Shown piece after piece: positions 22,742-33,721 of a stretch of 64,000 nucleotides of DNA. Positions within the stretch are counted from its first letter, which is position 1. The number at the start of each line of letters is the position of its first letter. The translations under genes and the position numbers were made by a program. The notes under the pieces are model-generated. The model saw nothing but the letters and a program-made list of their open reading frames with translations. It was not told the DNA's origin and made no database searches. The DNA is taken from contig NW_026731889.1 of NCBI RefSeq assembly GCF_028476545.1, positions 124,001-188,000 of the forward strand. The letters are read 5' to 3'. Source of the DNA: Physella acuta. Lineage: Eukaryota; Mollusca; Gastropoda; Physidae.

Positions 22742-22848
22742 GTGTTTTATGAAAAAAAAATTCAATACTTTACATGTTTTATTTACAATAGTTACTTGAC
22801 TAAAACCATTGTCAAGGTTATAGCTAAAGTTTCAGTAAAGTATTATGG

Positions 22849-22893
22849 GATGGCGTAGTCTAGTGGTAAAGAACTAGACTGCTGACCTGACTA
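22849..22893 (+). repeat. SINE family-1 head fragment
   Basis: Only the tRNA-like head is present (TAGTCTAGTGGTAAAGAACT, then GACTGCTGACCTG). The sequence then changes to an unrelated C-rich stretch. Confidence 0.6.
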
Positions 22894-23208
22894 AAAACCA
22901 TCGCGTGCCTGTTGAACGTGATGACGCGCTTTTGTAGTAGAGCGCCCCCCCCCTCGCTCCACGCCCAACACGGCCGTGATGATAGAACTGCCTACTAATT
23001 CGGTCAAAATTTTAATTAATTCATAAAAAATTAATTAGGCGACCAATTAAGTCAAATTGAATGTCACGATGCATTGTCTTCATGTCTTGACCCACGTACC
23101 AACTACGAACCGTATCTTTTAGTTAGAGGTGCCTGCAATTTCACACGGGCGTTTCGATCTAGACAGACAGACCGACGAGGAAGTGAGTGTAATAAAAGCT
23201 TGTAAAAA
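22894..23208. other. non-coding, C-rich to AT-rich
   Basis: A C-run at 22945-22955 is the only notable signal. No element or gene could be supported. Confidence 0.3.
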
Positions 23209-23511
23209 GTGTCACTCATACTTCTCTTCATTGGTTATGCTGCGCAATCATTCCTTAACTCACAAACAGGAATAATCAATTGTGCCATTACAGAGCATCA
23301 CAGGCCTCTGAGAGTTGCTGCACGTCGCCAACGTGAACTGATGGTTATAACTGCCAATGAAATTAATGGTGAGAGTGTAGATTGGATAGAAGAGGAAGAC
23401 CTTGATGTAAAGGGAATTCCCATTCCATACGGGGGGAAAAATCAATTCCGTCCCTGTGTAAATGTGTATACAATGAAGGAACATTTTAATTCTCCATGGG
23501 AGAATGAATAA
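23209..23511 (+). other. unrecognised 100-residue open reading frame
   Basis: The frame runs to a stop at 23511 and has ordinary protein composition (HHRPLRVAARRQRELMV; acidic SVDWIEEEDLDVKGIPIPY; NVYTMKEHF). The conserved-looking body starts at about residue 20, so the stated ATG may not be the true start. A splice acceptor (TCATTCCTTAACTCACAAACAG) lies upstream. No family is recognised. It may be the 3' exon of a transposon-derived protein. Confidence 0.4.
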
Positions 23512-23766
23512 ACTTAAAAATCACAACTTTTAATGGAGGATTGCCATGTTAATACTGTTGTAAGTAGTTGTTTTTTTTTTAATACTTCGGTTAATGATCT
23601 TGCTAAGATTTAGAAATATGAATGTATATAGATATGGTCGGTTAAGTTATAAGTATAACCTGTTACTGATATTATTATTTAATCGTTATATTAATAAAAT
23701 TTCTATAAAATTTGCTTAGATTTAAGTCAGTGTGACTAGTGTGAGAGTATTTCTTGTCCTATTTCA

Positions 23767-24890
23767 GGTGCCCTGTCAAAACGGCCCGGGACAAATCGGC
23801 CCCGTCAAATCGAGCCCCGACAAAATAGTCAAAATAGCCCCGTCAAAAGGGCCCCGACTTATTGGCTCCCGTCAAATGGGCTCCCGTTATATTGACTCGC
23901 AACATTTAGGCTCCCGACAAATGGGCTCCCGACATATTGGCTCCCGACATATTGGCTACCGACAAAATGACTCCCGACATATTGGCTCCAGACAAATGAA
24001 TTGTATGACCACTATTGGCATAAAAGTAACCATTTTGTCCTATCTCCACTACTACTATAACCTCTTTTAAATGCCTGAATGAAATTGCTTTTTCATGAAA
24101 AAACATCAATTCACAAACAAATCAAGCTCTTAACAGCTAAAATCTACCAATTCTAAAATTTTGATAATGTTTAATTTACAACAGTAAAGATCTGTTTCAT
24201 AAAAGCGAGCACAGAGGTGAAAATGTACGATATACATTGTATTTACAGGATAACGACATTTTGTTTTGATAACCTACAAGCATGCTGCAGGTAGGAAGGT
24301 ACAGCGTGGACCCTTCTCCCCACACACTGAGTTGGAACAGCCTATAACCGACTCACTTATGGAAGTCATAGATTACCCTTAAATTATAACATACTATATT
24401 TTATAATAGATAAACTAACATAAAAATAAGGCCTGTCGAACAAGAGATGCATACGTTGTATTACTTAAGAGTGTTGGATAAGCTAACTCTAAAGAATATT
24501 GATGAAGGGGTCCCACTGGCAGGTGTCATATTCAATGAGACCGCTTTGCCGGGAGACTTAGTCTCTACAGAAACGGTATTGTCAGTGGTCCTTTTGTCTG
24601 GAGCCAAATTGACAGGAGCCATTTTGTCGTGAGACAAAATGACGCTAGCCTATTTGTCGGGAGTCGTAATGACCGGGCCCGTTTCGTGGAGAAACTAAAT
24701 GGCGGGAGCCTATTTGTCGGGAGTCGTAATGACGGGAGCCTATTTGCCAGGAGGGAGCCCTAATGACGGGAGCCTATTTATCGGGAGCCTTTATGACGGG
24801 GTCCATATGTCGCTGGCCCTTTTGACGGGGTCAATTTGACGGGGCTCTTATGTCGGGGTCGTTTTGACGGGACCGTTTTGACGCCGCACG
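23767..24890. mobile_element. 1.1-kb MULE-like fold-back element
   Basis: An exact 9-bp target duplication, CCTATTTCA, lies at 23758-23766 and 24891-24899. The ends are inverted repeats (GGTGCCCTGTCAAAACGG against CGTGCGGCGTCAAAACGG). Each end continues as a degenerate ~20-bp tandem repeat: left units like GGCTCCCGACATATT (to about 24000), right units in inverted orientation like TTTGTCGGGAGTCGTAATGA (24530-24880). The unique core is about 24000-24520. Nine-bp duplications and long subterminal repeats fit the Mutator/MULE group by inference. No transposase is present. Confidence 0.82.
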
Positions 24891-25207
24891 CCTATTTCAA
24901 CATCCTCTTCGCTAACAGCAAAACACGCAATTTAATAATCTATTGGAGTCTTTACTATTAAAAATCTGACATTTATATTCCTTTGTGAGAGATGACATCC
25001 GTTAAATCCATCATATAGGCTACAATTAAATATACCAGGAAAATTAAAGGTCTGGGCATAGTGCTAACAGGTTAAATAATTTGCATAGTATACTAAATAT
25101 AATGTTATTCTCACGTGTGTCGTCATGTCTGCAAGAAATACCTACATTTACATTAAGTATTTTAAAAAGAATTAATACTTTCAGCTTTAACATTACCTCA
25201 CTGTATT

Positions 25208-25252
25208 CAGTGGCGTAGGCAAGGGGGGGGGGGGTTATAACCCCTCCCATGA
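25208..25252. repeat. fragment of a CAGTGGCGTAGG-type MITE end
   Basis: The stretch CAGTGGCGTAGGCAAGGGGG followed by a G run resembles a hAT-type terminus but differs from family H. The family-H copy at 25261 inserted just beside it. Confidence 0.45.
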
Positions 25253-25260
25253 ACCCCTAT

Positions 25261-25563
25261 CAGAGGCGTAGCGACCCTTCCCGGCGCCCGGGGACATACT
25301 TTCAATTTGGCGGCCCCTTGGGAGCAAATTTTCGATTTGCACCCCCCCCCCTCGAACTTTTCATTTGCACCCCCCCCCTCAATCTTTCGATTTGCACCCC
25401 CTCCTCGAACTTTTCATTTGCACCCCCCCCCTCAAACTTTCGTTTTGCACCCCCCCCCCCCCCTCAAACTTTTCATTTGCACCCCCCCTCAAACTTTCAA
25501 ATTGGCGTCCCCCCTAAGGTCGGCGCCCGGGGACATATGTCCCCCCCCCTCGCTACGCTACTG
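25261..25563 (+). mobile_element. hAT-type MITE, family H, copy 2 (303 bp)
   Basis: It is flanked by the exact 8-bp duplication ACCCCTAT (25253-25260, 25564-25571). The ends are CAGAGGCGTAGCGACC and CTCGCTACGCTACTG. GGCGCCCGGGGACAT occurs as an inner repeat at both sides. The body is a C-rich minisatellite with units like TTTGCACCCCCCCTCAAACT. The proline-rich frames across it are artefacts. Confidence 0.9.
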
Positions 25564-25565
25564 AC

Positions 25566-25567
<2 letters not shown>

Positions 25568-25602
<35 letters not shown>
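25568..25602. repeat. (TA)n microsatellite
   Basis: A run of about 17 TA units lies directly after the family-H target duplication. Confidence 0.9.
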
Positions 25603-25604
<2 letters not shown>

Positions 25605-25694
25605 ATTGCGCTAAAAATAGATCTAATAATGATTTAAATTTTTTTAAAGTTAGGGCAAGTTCAGTCCTCTCCTATACGACGTATAATATCGAAG

Positions 25695-26005
25695 AAACAA
25701 GTAAAGTTTTTTTTTAGAGCAATTTCCATACTGACAATTGCGATTATTAATTCGTTAATTCTGGATGGATGTGTGTCCGCATCTTTAAGTCGGCAACCAG
25801 ACCACTTAGCGACTTGAAACATTTACCAATCAATTCCTGCCATAATTTAGAACAATATTGCCGAAGAAAGTTTTCAAAAATATCCTTTCGTTCGGTCACA
25901 AAAAATTTGCTGACTATATGATTTATCTCGATTTAAAATTGTTATGGATAACATAAGGAAATTGCGATTAAATTGTCACTGGACTTTTTATTAACTTGTT
26001 TCATA
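25695..26005 (-). mobile_element. deleted derivative of the hAT-like remnant at 21296
   Basis: Long blocks are shared with 21310-21905, including AGCAATTTCCATAC, AACCAGACCACTTAGCGACT, AGAACAATATTGCCGAAGAA and TGGATAACATAAGGAAATTG. The zinc-finger coding part is absent. Confidence 0.65.
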
Positions 26006-26239
26006 CTGTCAATGATACTATTTTGATACACTTACAAGAACTAACAACTAGGTGACAGCACACTCTTCTTTCGTAAAATAAAAGTTTAAAACGGTTGATA
26101 CATCAGCACTTTTAAAATAACCTACCACTCAGTTATATACCATAAGATATACTAAAAAGGTTGAGCCATTTCAAAATGGCTTACAGTTTAGTATTGTTTG
26201 ATGACCAATTTTCAACCTCAATAAAAAATACGTCATAAA

Positions 26240-26470
26240 TTGCTATGCTGGCGTCCATAAACGATTTTTACCCCCCCCCCTCAAATTGCATTGGAGTTTC
26301 TCTTTCTATTTACCCAGTCCAGTCAATATAGGGATTTTAATTAGTTTCTATTACAATTTACTAAACGTGAAATATATAAAATTCAGTTTTTAACTTTAAA
26401 AAAGTAATGCAAAAGTAGGATTGAGCCCCCCTCCCCCAAATGTGACGTCATCTATGGAAGACCCCCCTAG
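26240..26470. repeat. CRE-like/C-rich repeat (family G), copy
   Basis: It shares ordered blocks with 35800-36050: CCCCCCTCAAATTGC, GTCAATATAG, CTATTACAATTTACTAAA, and a terminal TGACGTCATC-type word beside a C run. Ends such as GTCCATAAACGA and GTCTTCCATAGATGACGTCA are loosely inverted. Confidence 0.6.
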
Positions 26471-27249
26471 ATACTAAGTGAACTCACATTCTCCTGATTT
26501 AAGTAGGTGTAATACTAGAGTCTTTTTTTTAAAAAAGTTCCCCTACATTAACAGCTAGAATTCTATTATTTACGCTGTTCTAACAGAAATTAGTTTGGGC
26601 TTTTACTTGCAGTTTTTTCTACCCCATTATTAATTTTACCAAAATGAAAAGCCATCTCCAATGATGTACTTATTTTTGAGGTTTGAAAAAATGTTTATTC
26701 TTAGTGTACACGTAGAGTGTAGAGTTCAAAACGGCATTTTCACTCAGTTACAATTTAATCAACTCATCAAAAAATATTTCACTTTCAAGTTGTCAAAGTT
26801 GAAAACAAATTAAAAAAACCTAACTTTTTTTTTGGTACCGTACTTGAGATGCATGAACAAATTTGTTATTCACTATCTTGGAATTTGCAGTTCTTAACAT
26901 AGCAACTTGCATCATAAAATATGATGATGCCCATTTAAAATTGCTTCCTGAATTATCAACCTTTGTTAGAAAATAAGACTAATAATAATAGTGCAATCAT
27001 CTATAGCCATAACACTAGTTTGAGTGACTTTTACGATTAAAATATTGATTTGATAATGCAGCTTGAAAGTTTAATCTCTCTCATATTACTCATGAAAAGT
27101 AGAAATCATCTTATATCTAACGCATCATGAACTAAGAAAAATTAACAGAAAACAAACAAGGCTTAAATAGCAGTTTAATATTGAATGAAAATAAAAATGG
27201 GTCTCAAATATAATACAATGTAAATGATAAAAATGAGTGACAACAAACA
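26471..27249. other. intergenic and SNU13 3' region
   Basis: The sequence is AT-rich. The SNU13 3' UTR should lie at its right end. No further features were supported. Confidence 0.35.
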
Positions 27250-30183
27250 TTAGATGAGCAAACGCTCAATGCTGCGCTGAATGGCTTGAATTTGATTCCT
27301 CAGCTGAGAACCTTCTTTCTGGATGACAGAACAGGCAATTACAGGCCTTGAAACACCACAAGCACGACCCAAGGCTAGTGAAAAATAGAGAACAGATTAG
27401 CTTTTTGTTAATCGTAAAAAACAAAAGATCTTCACAAAATCATGAACTGCAGCTATAGCTTCAGTTTAGCAACACAAAATAGTAATGGAATTAAATAACT
27501 GACCTTGTTTAGACCTGACAAAAATGTATGGGACATTCTGGGGAAGAAAATAAAGTAAATGTACAGATAGCACTGGTAATGCTGAACTACACAACTGATA
27601 AAAAGATGAAATGGCAGACCAAATTTAACAGCAAAGCATCCCCTTTCCGTGGTGTTACAGACAAATAAATTGGCAGATATTCAAATCGTCAATACAAATG
27701 TGAATGAATACATGTGCTGGTTATGGGGAAATATATATAAAAAATGAATTTCCGTAAGGGACTGGGTTACTTTATATGTGTACATGAGCTTTGATTTTCA
27801 TTATAAAAAAGGGTAGTGAATATTTTTTTCAACATTTTTACTTTGAATATCTCTGAAGACGTTGACTAGAAGATAAACTCTTTAATAGATTTATTCCAGT
27901 GAGAAAATAAAGACATGACTAGGCATTCATGAATGACATAAATGAAAAATGTCTACAAAAAAAGGTCACTTGAAAAGCTAGTAACTAAAATGTTTTTAAT
28001 AAAAGTTGTATCTACTGCCTAATACACAAAGATTACAAATCCTGAGTTTTTTTTTTCTATAAGTCATTCTTTCCTCTGAATATCTCTCCAGCAATCTTGG
28101 AAGCTGACATTTTTCAGACTATCGACATGTAGTCTAAGTTTTAAGTAAAAATAAAAGCATAACAAACTTAGACAAAATCTGATTGCCAGAAAGAGTTTTT
28201 TTTTGTAATTTAGCTGTACCATTCCACTTTTGGTGGAATGGTAGGCATAATCGAAAACTTAAAATGGCTTGACGCCACAGAACAACTGCTCTTGGGATTA
28301 GGTGGGTTAAGTAGGGTTGACCAATCTCATTAAATGTTACAAATGAGTTACCTTGTCTTCACACAGCAGAGGCAAATGGAGAAGAATTTCAATTGGCTCA
28401 GCATCTGCAGTCAGCACAATAAACTCAGAAAGCCCTCTGTTCAATGTCTTTGTAGCTAAAAATGGTAAAAAAAATTTGTGTAGCCTACCAAAAGAAACTA
28501 AAACAAGGTGTGGTAGAAAATATATATGTATACATAAGTGGCTCCATAGTCTAATAGACCATTGGAAATCCAAGCACAATGTCTGGGCAGAAAAATGATA
28601 AGAGCCAGACGTCCATTTATCAGCTCCACCCTTCCAGCTCCAAAAAAGGAGTTTGCCTAATGCATAAGGGGGCTCAACCCCAGTTCCATTTAGGAGTTTT
28701 CTCTCCTATCCTAGATGGTTTGCTGTCCCCAACTAAGCCACTAAGGCTCATCTGCCAGGAGGATTCCAACTATGGACTTTCAAGCTAGTAAACATGCGTT
28801 TAACTGTCCAACCACTAAGTTTACTAATATATGGTACATTTTACTTTTTTTTTCAACCTATATTAGCTATCCTACTTATTGACAAAAAAGTATTTTTACC
28901 TTCATTAGCCCCCTTTTTAAGCTGCTTATAGTTGGAAGCTTGCTGAACAAGCTCAAGAATTTGCTCTGTGAGTTTTTGATCTGCCAAAGGGTAAGCTTTG
29001 CTGTTTACTTCTTCAGCCTGTGGAAGGATATGTGGGATAGTTGGCTTACATGCTAACAAAACTTCCTCTTTAATAACTATAAGGCATATGCTACTCACTC
29101 AACCTCAGCTGTGAAAATTTGTTTCCCATCCATACCATACCAAAAGTAACTTAAGTCAAAATATGCCTACAACAGATCTATTGGTCTAAAACAAGCTTGT
29201 AGTTTGTATGGTAAAACATGCAAATATTAGGCTAGCTTGATTTGACCTGAACACATATTCCATAGTAATGTAGGCTACACTAGGCCTGTTAATCTGCCTT
29301 TTTTTCACATTTACTCAATAGATGTGCTTCCATCCATAGCTTTTAGTTCAACCAACGGCAAGAGCACCTTCAAGGGTGGTCTTTCTGGTTAGCAAGCAAG
29401 CATTCTCCTATCCAACCATCCTCGTTCAGCAGCCGAATAACACTTGATTTGCAAACAGCTGATTAAGGACGATACCCCCCCTCCATTAAAGTAAACTCCA
29501 CTTAGTTTTAAAACATCGTCACTCGCGTGATTGCTTGCTTACGTTTACACGGCCGCGGGGTCACAGTGAGTTCTGCAGGCCAATAGTACACGTCATAGAA
29601 TGAACACGCGTACACGACATCGTTGGTGTCTTTACTCCCCCCTCCTTCAAGCAATTTAAAAAATAGACCTACTTCCCTACTACTGGTCATTTTTTTAAAA
29701 CTCACATAGGCTTTAAAAAAAAAATATAGACTTAGATCTACTATCACACATGCTAGATAGCTGTAAAAACAATTTAGTAAAGAGCAGTTTGATTTTTTTT
29801 TTAAGATCGCGTGTTACCTGGGGTAAAGATTTAGCGCACCGCGAAGCGACCGTGCAAATGCGGCCTAAACTAATTAATAAGTTTTTAAAATTATAACAGA
29901 GCAGAGCCGAATGGATACAAAGCTAAGACTAATTTAAAAACGTTATTCAATTTCAACTTGAAATAGATCTATCTTGATAAAATCTGTCACGAAAAAAAAA
30001 AAAAACGACCGTGTACTTATACTAGTTTTTCTTACTAAATCTAGAATTTACCCTAATTTCAAATTAAGCATAACTACTGAATGATAGACATCCATATTTA
30101 ATCCATTAGGCACTAATTTTGAAGTTTTTAGTTCGTTTTAAACTAAATTACTTAATTTAATATTTATTGACACTCACTGCCAT
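27250..30183 (-). CDS. SNU13: NHP2-like protein 1 / SNU13 (15.5K), L7Ae-family RNA-binding protein
   Basis: Five coding exons join in phase: 30183-30178 (only ATG GCA), 29017-28900, 28455-28352, 27537-27504, 27374-27250. They give 128 residues, the same length as human SNU13. Diagnostic text is [13 protein letters not shown], then [41 protein letters not shown] and [17 protein letters not shown], ending in SIERLLI. The protein binds kink-turns in U4 snRNA and C/D-box snoRNAs and nucleates U4/U6.U5 tri-snRNP and snoRNP assembly in the nucleus. The L7Ae-type RNA-binding segment is intact. Exon 1 contributes only two residues and is chosen because its donor (GTGAGT) and phase fit and it restores the family's MA start. 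Its exon-1 region lies inside a segmental duplication (see findings). Confidence 0.95.
28545..28822 (-). repeat. SINE family 2, in SNU13 intron 2
   Basis: The minus-strand head TTAGTGGTTGGACAGTTAAA and the following GGCAGATGAGCCTTAGTGGC and TTGGGGACAGC match the better-preserved copy at 39943-40190 (minus). The B-box region is decayed. Confidence 0.6.
29511..29765. repeat. segmental duplication, copy 1, part a (pairs with 33265-33705)
   Basis: The shared sequence starts CATCGTCACTCGCGTGATTG and includes AGTACACGTCATAG and GACCTACTTCCCTAC. It lies in SNU13 intron 1. Confidence 0.85.
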
Positions 30184-30300
30184 GGCCAACACACCTCTTC
30201 TTAAACTTGAACGTAAAGAAAACCACAAATAGGTTAGACTTTTTAAGTGGCCATGTACCCAGAGTTCCCCACTAGTGATCATCAAATAGCGGTCACGTGG
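30184..30300 (-). promoter_or_regulatory. SNU13 5' UTR and proximal promoter
   Basis: This is sequence just upstream of the minus-strand ATG at 30183. It contains a TTTAAGTGGCC stretch and a GGTCACGTGG E-box-like word at 30291. The transcription start is not defined. Confidence 0.35.
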
Positions 30301-30774
30301 TTTAAAAAAAAAAAAATTTGGTTGTCATTCAAAAGTCATGTCTTATTTTAAAAGCGTATGCAATATTTGATTCATTTGTTCATATAATGATAAACCTAAT
30401 AGTTCTACAACCTCCAATTCATTTTTGTGACCTCCGGGCTGATATTTTAGAAGTTTTATTAATTTTAATGAGACCAACTTTTAAATTTAACCTTCATTCT
30501 CCAAAGCAAATTTTAAAATGCTTTTCTGGCATATTTAGCCTTGCCACCTATAGCATGTTTTTATAACGTGAAAACCCGCCATTTTACTGGTGATAAACAT
30601 TTTTAAAAGTAATTCTAAGAAGGTCTCTGGAAAATAAGACAAAAAATTGTCGGAAGTCATGCATCCGGTCCGTACGCCATATTGTTGTTAGCAACCAGCC
30701 ACGCCTCCGGGTTAGCGAGAAATACTACTTATCGAAAACGATGCTCATGTAAACAAAATTTTAAACTGAATCTA
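30301..30774. other. region upstream of SNU13 present only in duplication copy 1
   Basis: An AT-rich part is followed by a short GC-richer block (30650-30720, CATGCATCCGGTCCGTACGC). It has no counterpart in the second duplication copy. No gene was seen. Confidence 0.4.
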
Positions 30775-31611
30775 GGCCTAGCTAAAAAAATAAATAAATA
30801 ATAATTACGCTAAAAATGCCAGCTAACATTATAGCGCCAAAAAAAAAAGCCCTCGAACGAGCATTGTTTAAAATATGCAGGCTAACAGCTGATCAATAAA
30901 GTCTAAGAGTCGCCCGTAATTAGGCCTAGCTCTGAAAAAGGCCACTGAACGAGCATCGTTAGAAATACTATACAACATTTGATACACATTATAATTATAT
31001 AGATCTAGACGTTGACGAGGTAAACCACCGGTCATGAATGCAGCAACTGTCGGCCCACAGTGAAGAAAAAAAATCAATATACTAATAAAATTACTAATAC
31101 AATAATAATGTCCATAATTTTACTATTTCCGCACATGTTACAATTGAATTGTAATACTAGACTAACAGTTCATATCGCAAAAAACAAAAACTAGTAGTTT
31201 CTGTGAGGTAACTAGCGTAACAATGACGTCATGATACTAAAAATAGCGGATAGAAATCTCAGCATGGGTACCTCATCTTCGAGGAAGATTTTGGAAAAAG
31301 TAATAAAAAATACTGTAAATATACATGATAAATGTATCAATTATATATTAATTAACAGTTAGTCGAGCCGTTTTCCCCGTTAGTCGTTTTTGACGGCGGT
31401 TCAGTTTTTACGGAGAGTGCTCCACTAGACATATTATCCATTTTATTAGCATTTTGCATTAAAATAATGATGAGAATTTGCGATATAAACAGTTTTTTCA
31501 TTTGTCGTGGATGGGACCCCTAAAATAAACGTAAAAACCGTCAGAAAACGATACGTGATGTTTCAGGGTCAGAGGTCAATCCTACCATCTAAGCAACGAG
31601 CCAGACTAACA
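30775..31611. repeat. segmental duplication, copy 1, part b (pairs with 33722-34633)
   Basis: Long near-identical stretches are shared, including CGCCCGTAATTAGGCCTAGC, GTTTCTGTGAGGTAACTAGC and GACGTTTCAGGGTCAGAGG-like ends. Minus-strand frames in both copies share the peptide DARSVAFFRARPNYGR, but its short length and repeat setting argue against a gene. Confidence 0.85.
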
Positions 31612-31638
31612 TTTATATCTAGAATCTAGATCTAGCAC

Positions 31639-32530
31639 CGCCAATGATATTCTTGATGGTAATCGACTGGATCATGATGAGGGCCACAAAAAACGACACA
31701 GGAATCCAGTGGAGTTTCACAAAAAGGTTGGAGTATCTTGATTTCGTCGATGACATCTGCTACTATCTCATAAGCATCAACACACGCAAGCCAAACTAAA
31801 TCGGCTGTCTGAAGAAGCCTCCCAAATTGGACTAAAAATCAATAAAAACAAAACAGCGGTCATCAGAATCAATAACAGCCAGGACCTGCCGATACAGCTA
31901 AATGGAGAAGATTTACGAGAAGCAAACACATTCACATATCTGGGAAGCGTGATCAATAAGGACGGGGGAGCAGACGAGGACATAAAATGCCGTATCAACA
32001 AGGCTAGATGTGCCTTCAACTCGCGCTCGATGTGGAGGTCCACGGCCCTGTCACTCCGGAGCAAAATTGGGATTTTCAACACAAATGATAAGGCAGTGCT
32101 ACTCTATGGCTCGGAGACCTGGAGGGTTACGAAGACAAATACTGATAGGCTACAGGCGTTCGTAAACAAATGCCTACGACATATACTCAAAATAAGACGG
32201 CCAGACAAAATATCAAACAAAGACCTGTGGCAAATTTTAAAGCAACAGCCAATAGAGAAAGATATTAAGGCCCGAAAATGGGGATGGATCGGACACACGT
32301 TAAGAAAAGAAAAAATCGCAAAACATGGATTGGACTGGAATCCCCAGGGGAAAAGGAGGGTGGGCCGGCCAAAGAAAACATGGAAAAGAACGGTTGAGGA
32401 AGAGGCAAAAACAGCTGGGCTCTAATGGGCACAGATTAGAGGAGCAGCCCAAAACCGAGTCAGCTGGAGATGTGTGGTTGCAGCCCTTTGCTCCCCAGGG
32501 GCCTTAAAGGAGTGATGATGATGATGAATT
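31639..32530 (+). mobile_element. 5'-truncated LINE (non-LTR retrotransposon), RT C-terminal part
   Basis: The copy begins within the reverse transcriptase. Its FVDD box (31754 region, YLDFVDDIC) is the YxDD catalytic motif. The frame then shifts once (near 31765) and continues as LKINKNKTAVI, FTYLGSVI, LLYGSETWRVTK, KWGWIGHTLRK and RVGRPKKTWKRTVEEEAK, typical of RTE/CR1-like elements. It ends in a (TGATGA)n-like tail at 32512-32526. A 6-bp direct repeat TAGCAC (31633-31638, 32531-32536) may be the target duplication. The upstream half of RT and the endonuclease are absent. Confidence 0.85.
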
Positions 32531-32536
32531 TAGCAC

Positions 32537-33264
32537 ATTTTAACTTCAAGTTGGATTGAGAATCTAAATTTAGATTAAGTATTAAGCCCATCCATCTATT
32601 TTAGCTATAAAATGGAAGCCTATTTCTTAGGTTAAATTATGGATTTTTTAAAATAAAATATTCTGTTATTTCAAATACACCATTAAGTTCCTTACCCCTT
32701 AAGAGAACATTTGACACCACATTTAAATATCTAGCTTACTCGGTTGACGAGAAAAGAGAGAATTTGAAAATTAATCAAAATTGAAAATGAATGACAAAAC
32801 AGCGTTCTTGGCATAACATGACGTCGTCGACTTGTGTACACGAGCTTTTAATTCCCGCCATGGTAATTGCGTCAGCTTAGGTAATTTACTCACCGGAAAA
32901 TAACAAAAAGCAACTGGTTGATAATAAAACTAGATCTAGTTATTTTATTATTTATTAAATTCTACTCTACATGTTATTCATACCATTTTATGAAGTAATG
33001 AACACCTGCATAAATCAAATGACCATAATAAATATTTTTATTTCAAATTCTAATTTTAAATAATAAATAATAAATATGCTTAAAATAATATGATAGTAAC
33101 AGTTATGATTGTTTATAAATACAAATACATTTTACACTCAATTCACATTATATTGAGTCAACAGTGTGGCAGCTGAGGTTCATACATGGTATTTTTTTTT
33201 TTTTTACATTACATTTTTTTTCATCTTGAAAACATGACGTATGTGATTTTTTTTAAAAATCTCC
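32537..33264. other. AT-rich spacer between duplication copies
   Basis: No gene or recognised element was seen. A GACGTCGTCGACTTG word occurs at 32821 in an otherwise AT-rich stretch. Confidence 0.35.
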
Positions 33265-33705
33265 AAACATCGTCACTCGCGTGATTGCTTGCTTACGTTT
33301 ACTATCCTGTGGATGAAAAATCCCACCACGGTCGCGGGTCACCGTGAGTTCAGCAGGCCTATAGTACACGTCATAGCATGAACACGCGTACACGAGATGG
33401 TCGGTGTCTTCACTTCTCTCTCTCTTCCCCCCCCCCTCCCTCTAGCCAATTGAAAAACAGACCTACTTCCCTACTTCTGGTCATTTTTTTTAAATTTCGG
33501 TCATTTTTTTTTTAAGTTCACATATCAGGCATGCAAGACAGCCAGCCAGTGGCGTAGCGAGGTCGGGTGTCACCCGGTGCGGCACTTAATGGTGTCAGCC
33601 CCCCCCCCCCCAAAGGCGATTTGCACCCCCCCTCAAGTTTTCGATTTGCACCGCCCCCCCTCAAACTTTCGATTTGCACCCCCCCCCCTGCAGCCAGCTG
33701 TATTA
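33265..33705. repeat. segmental duplication, copy 2, part a (with inserted MITE)
   Basis: It matches 29511-29765 but is interrupted by the family-H MITE at 33547-33690 and carries a short extra segment near 33310. Confidence 0.85.
33547..33690 (+). mobile_element. hAT-type MITE, family H, copy 3 (144 bp)
   Basis: The 8-bp duplication CAGCCAGC lies at 33539-33546 and 33691-33698. The left end is CAGTGGCGTAGCGAGG. The right end is shortened to CCCCTG and lacks the usual CGCTAC part. The body has TTTGCACC-type units with C runs. Confidence 0.82.
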
Positions 33706-33721
33706 AAAAATATTTTTTAAA

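Noticed and set aside
23732-24632. Repetitive reading frames with SRQMGSRHIG and LSGANMSGA patterns (pentapeptide-repeat-like)
   Set aside because: They arise from the ~20-bp subterminal repeats of the fold-back element.
25249-25614. Proline-rich repetitive reading frames
   Set aside because: They are translations of the C-rich minisatellite inside a MITE with an 8-bp target duplication.
28213-28245. Hairpin ACCATTCCACTTTTGGTGGAATGGT in SNU13 intron as a snoRNA
   Set aside because: No C/D or H/ACA boxes were seen around it, and the hairpin is short.
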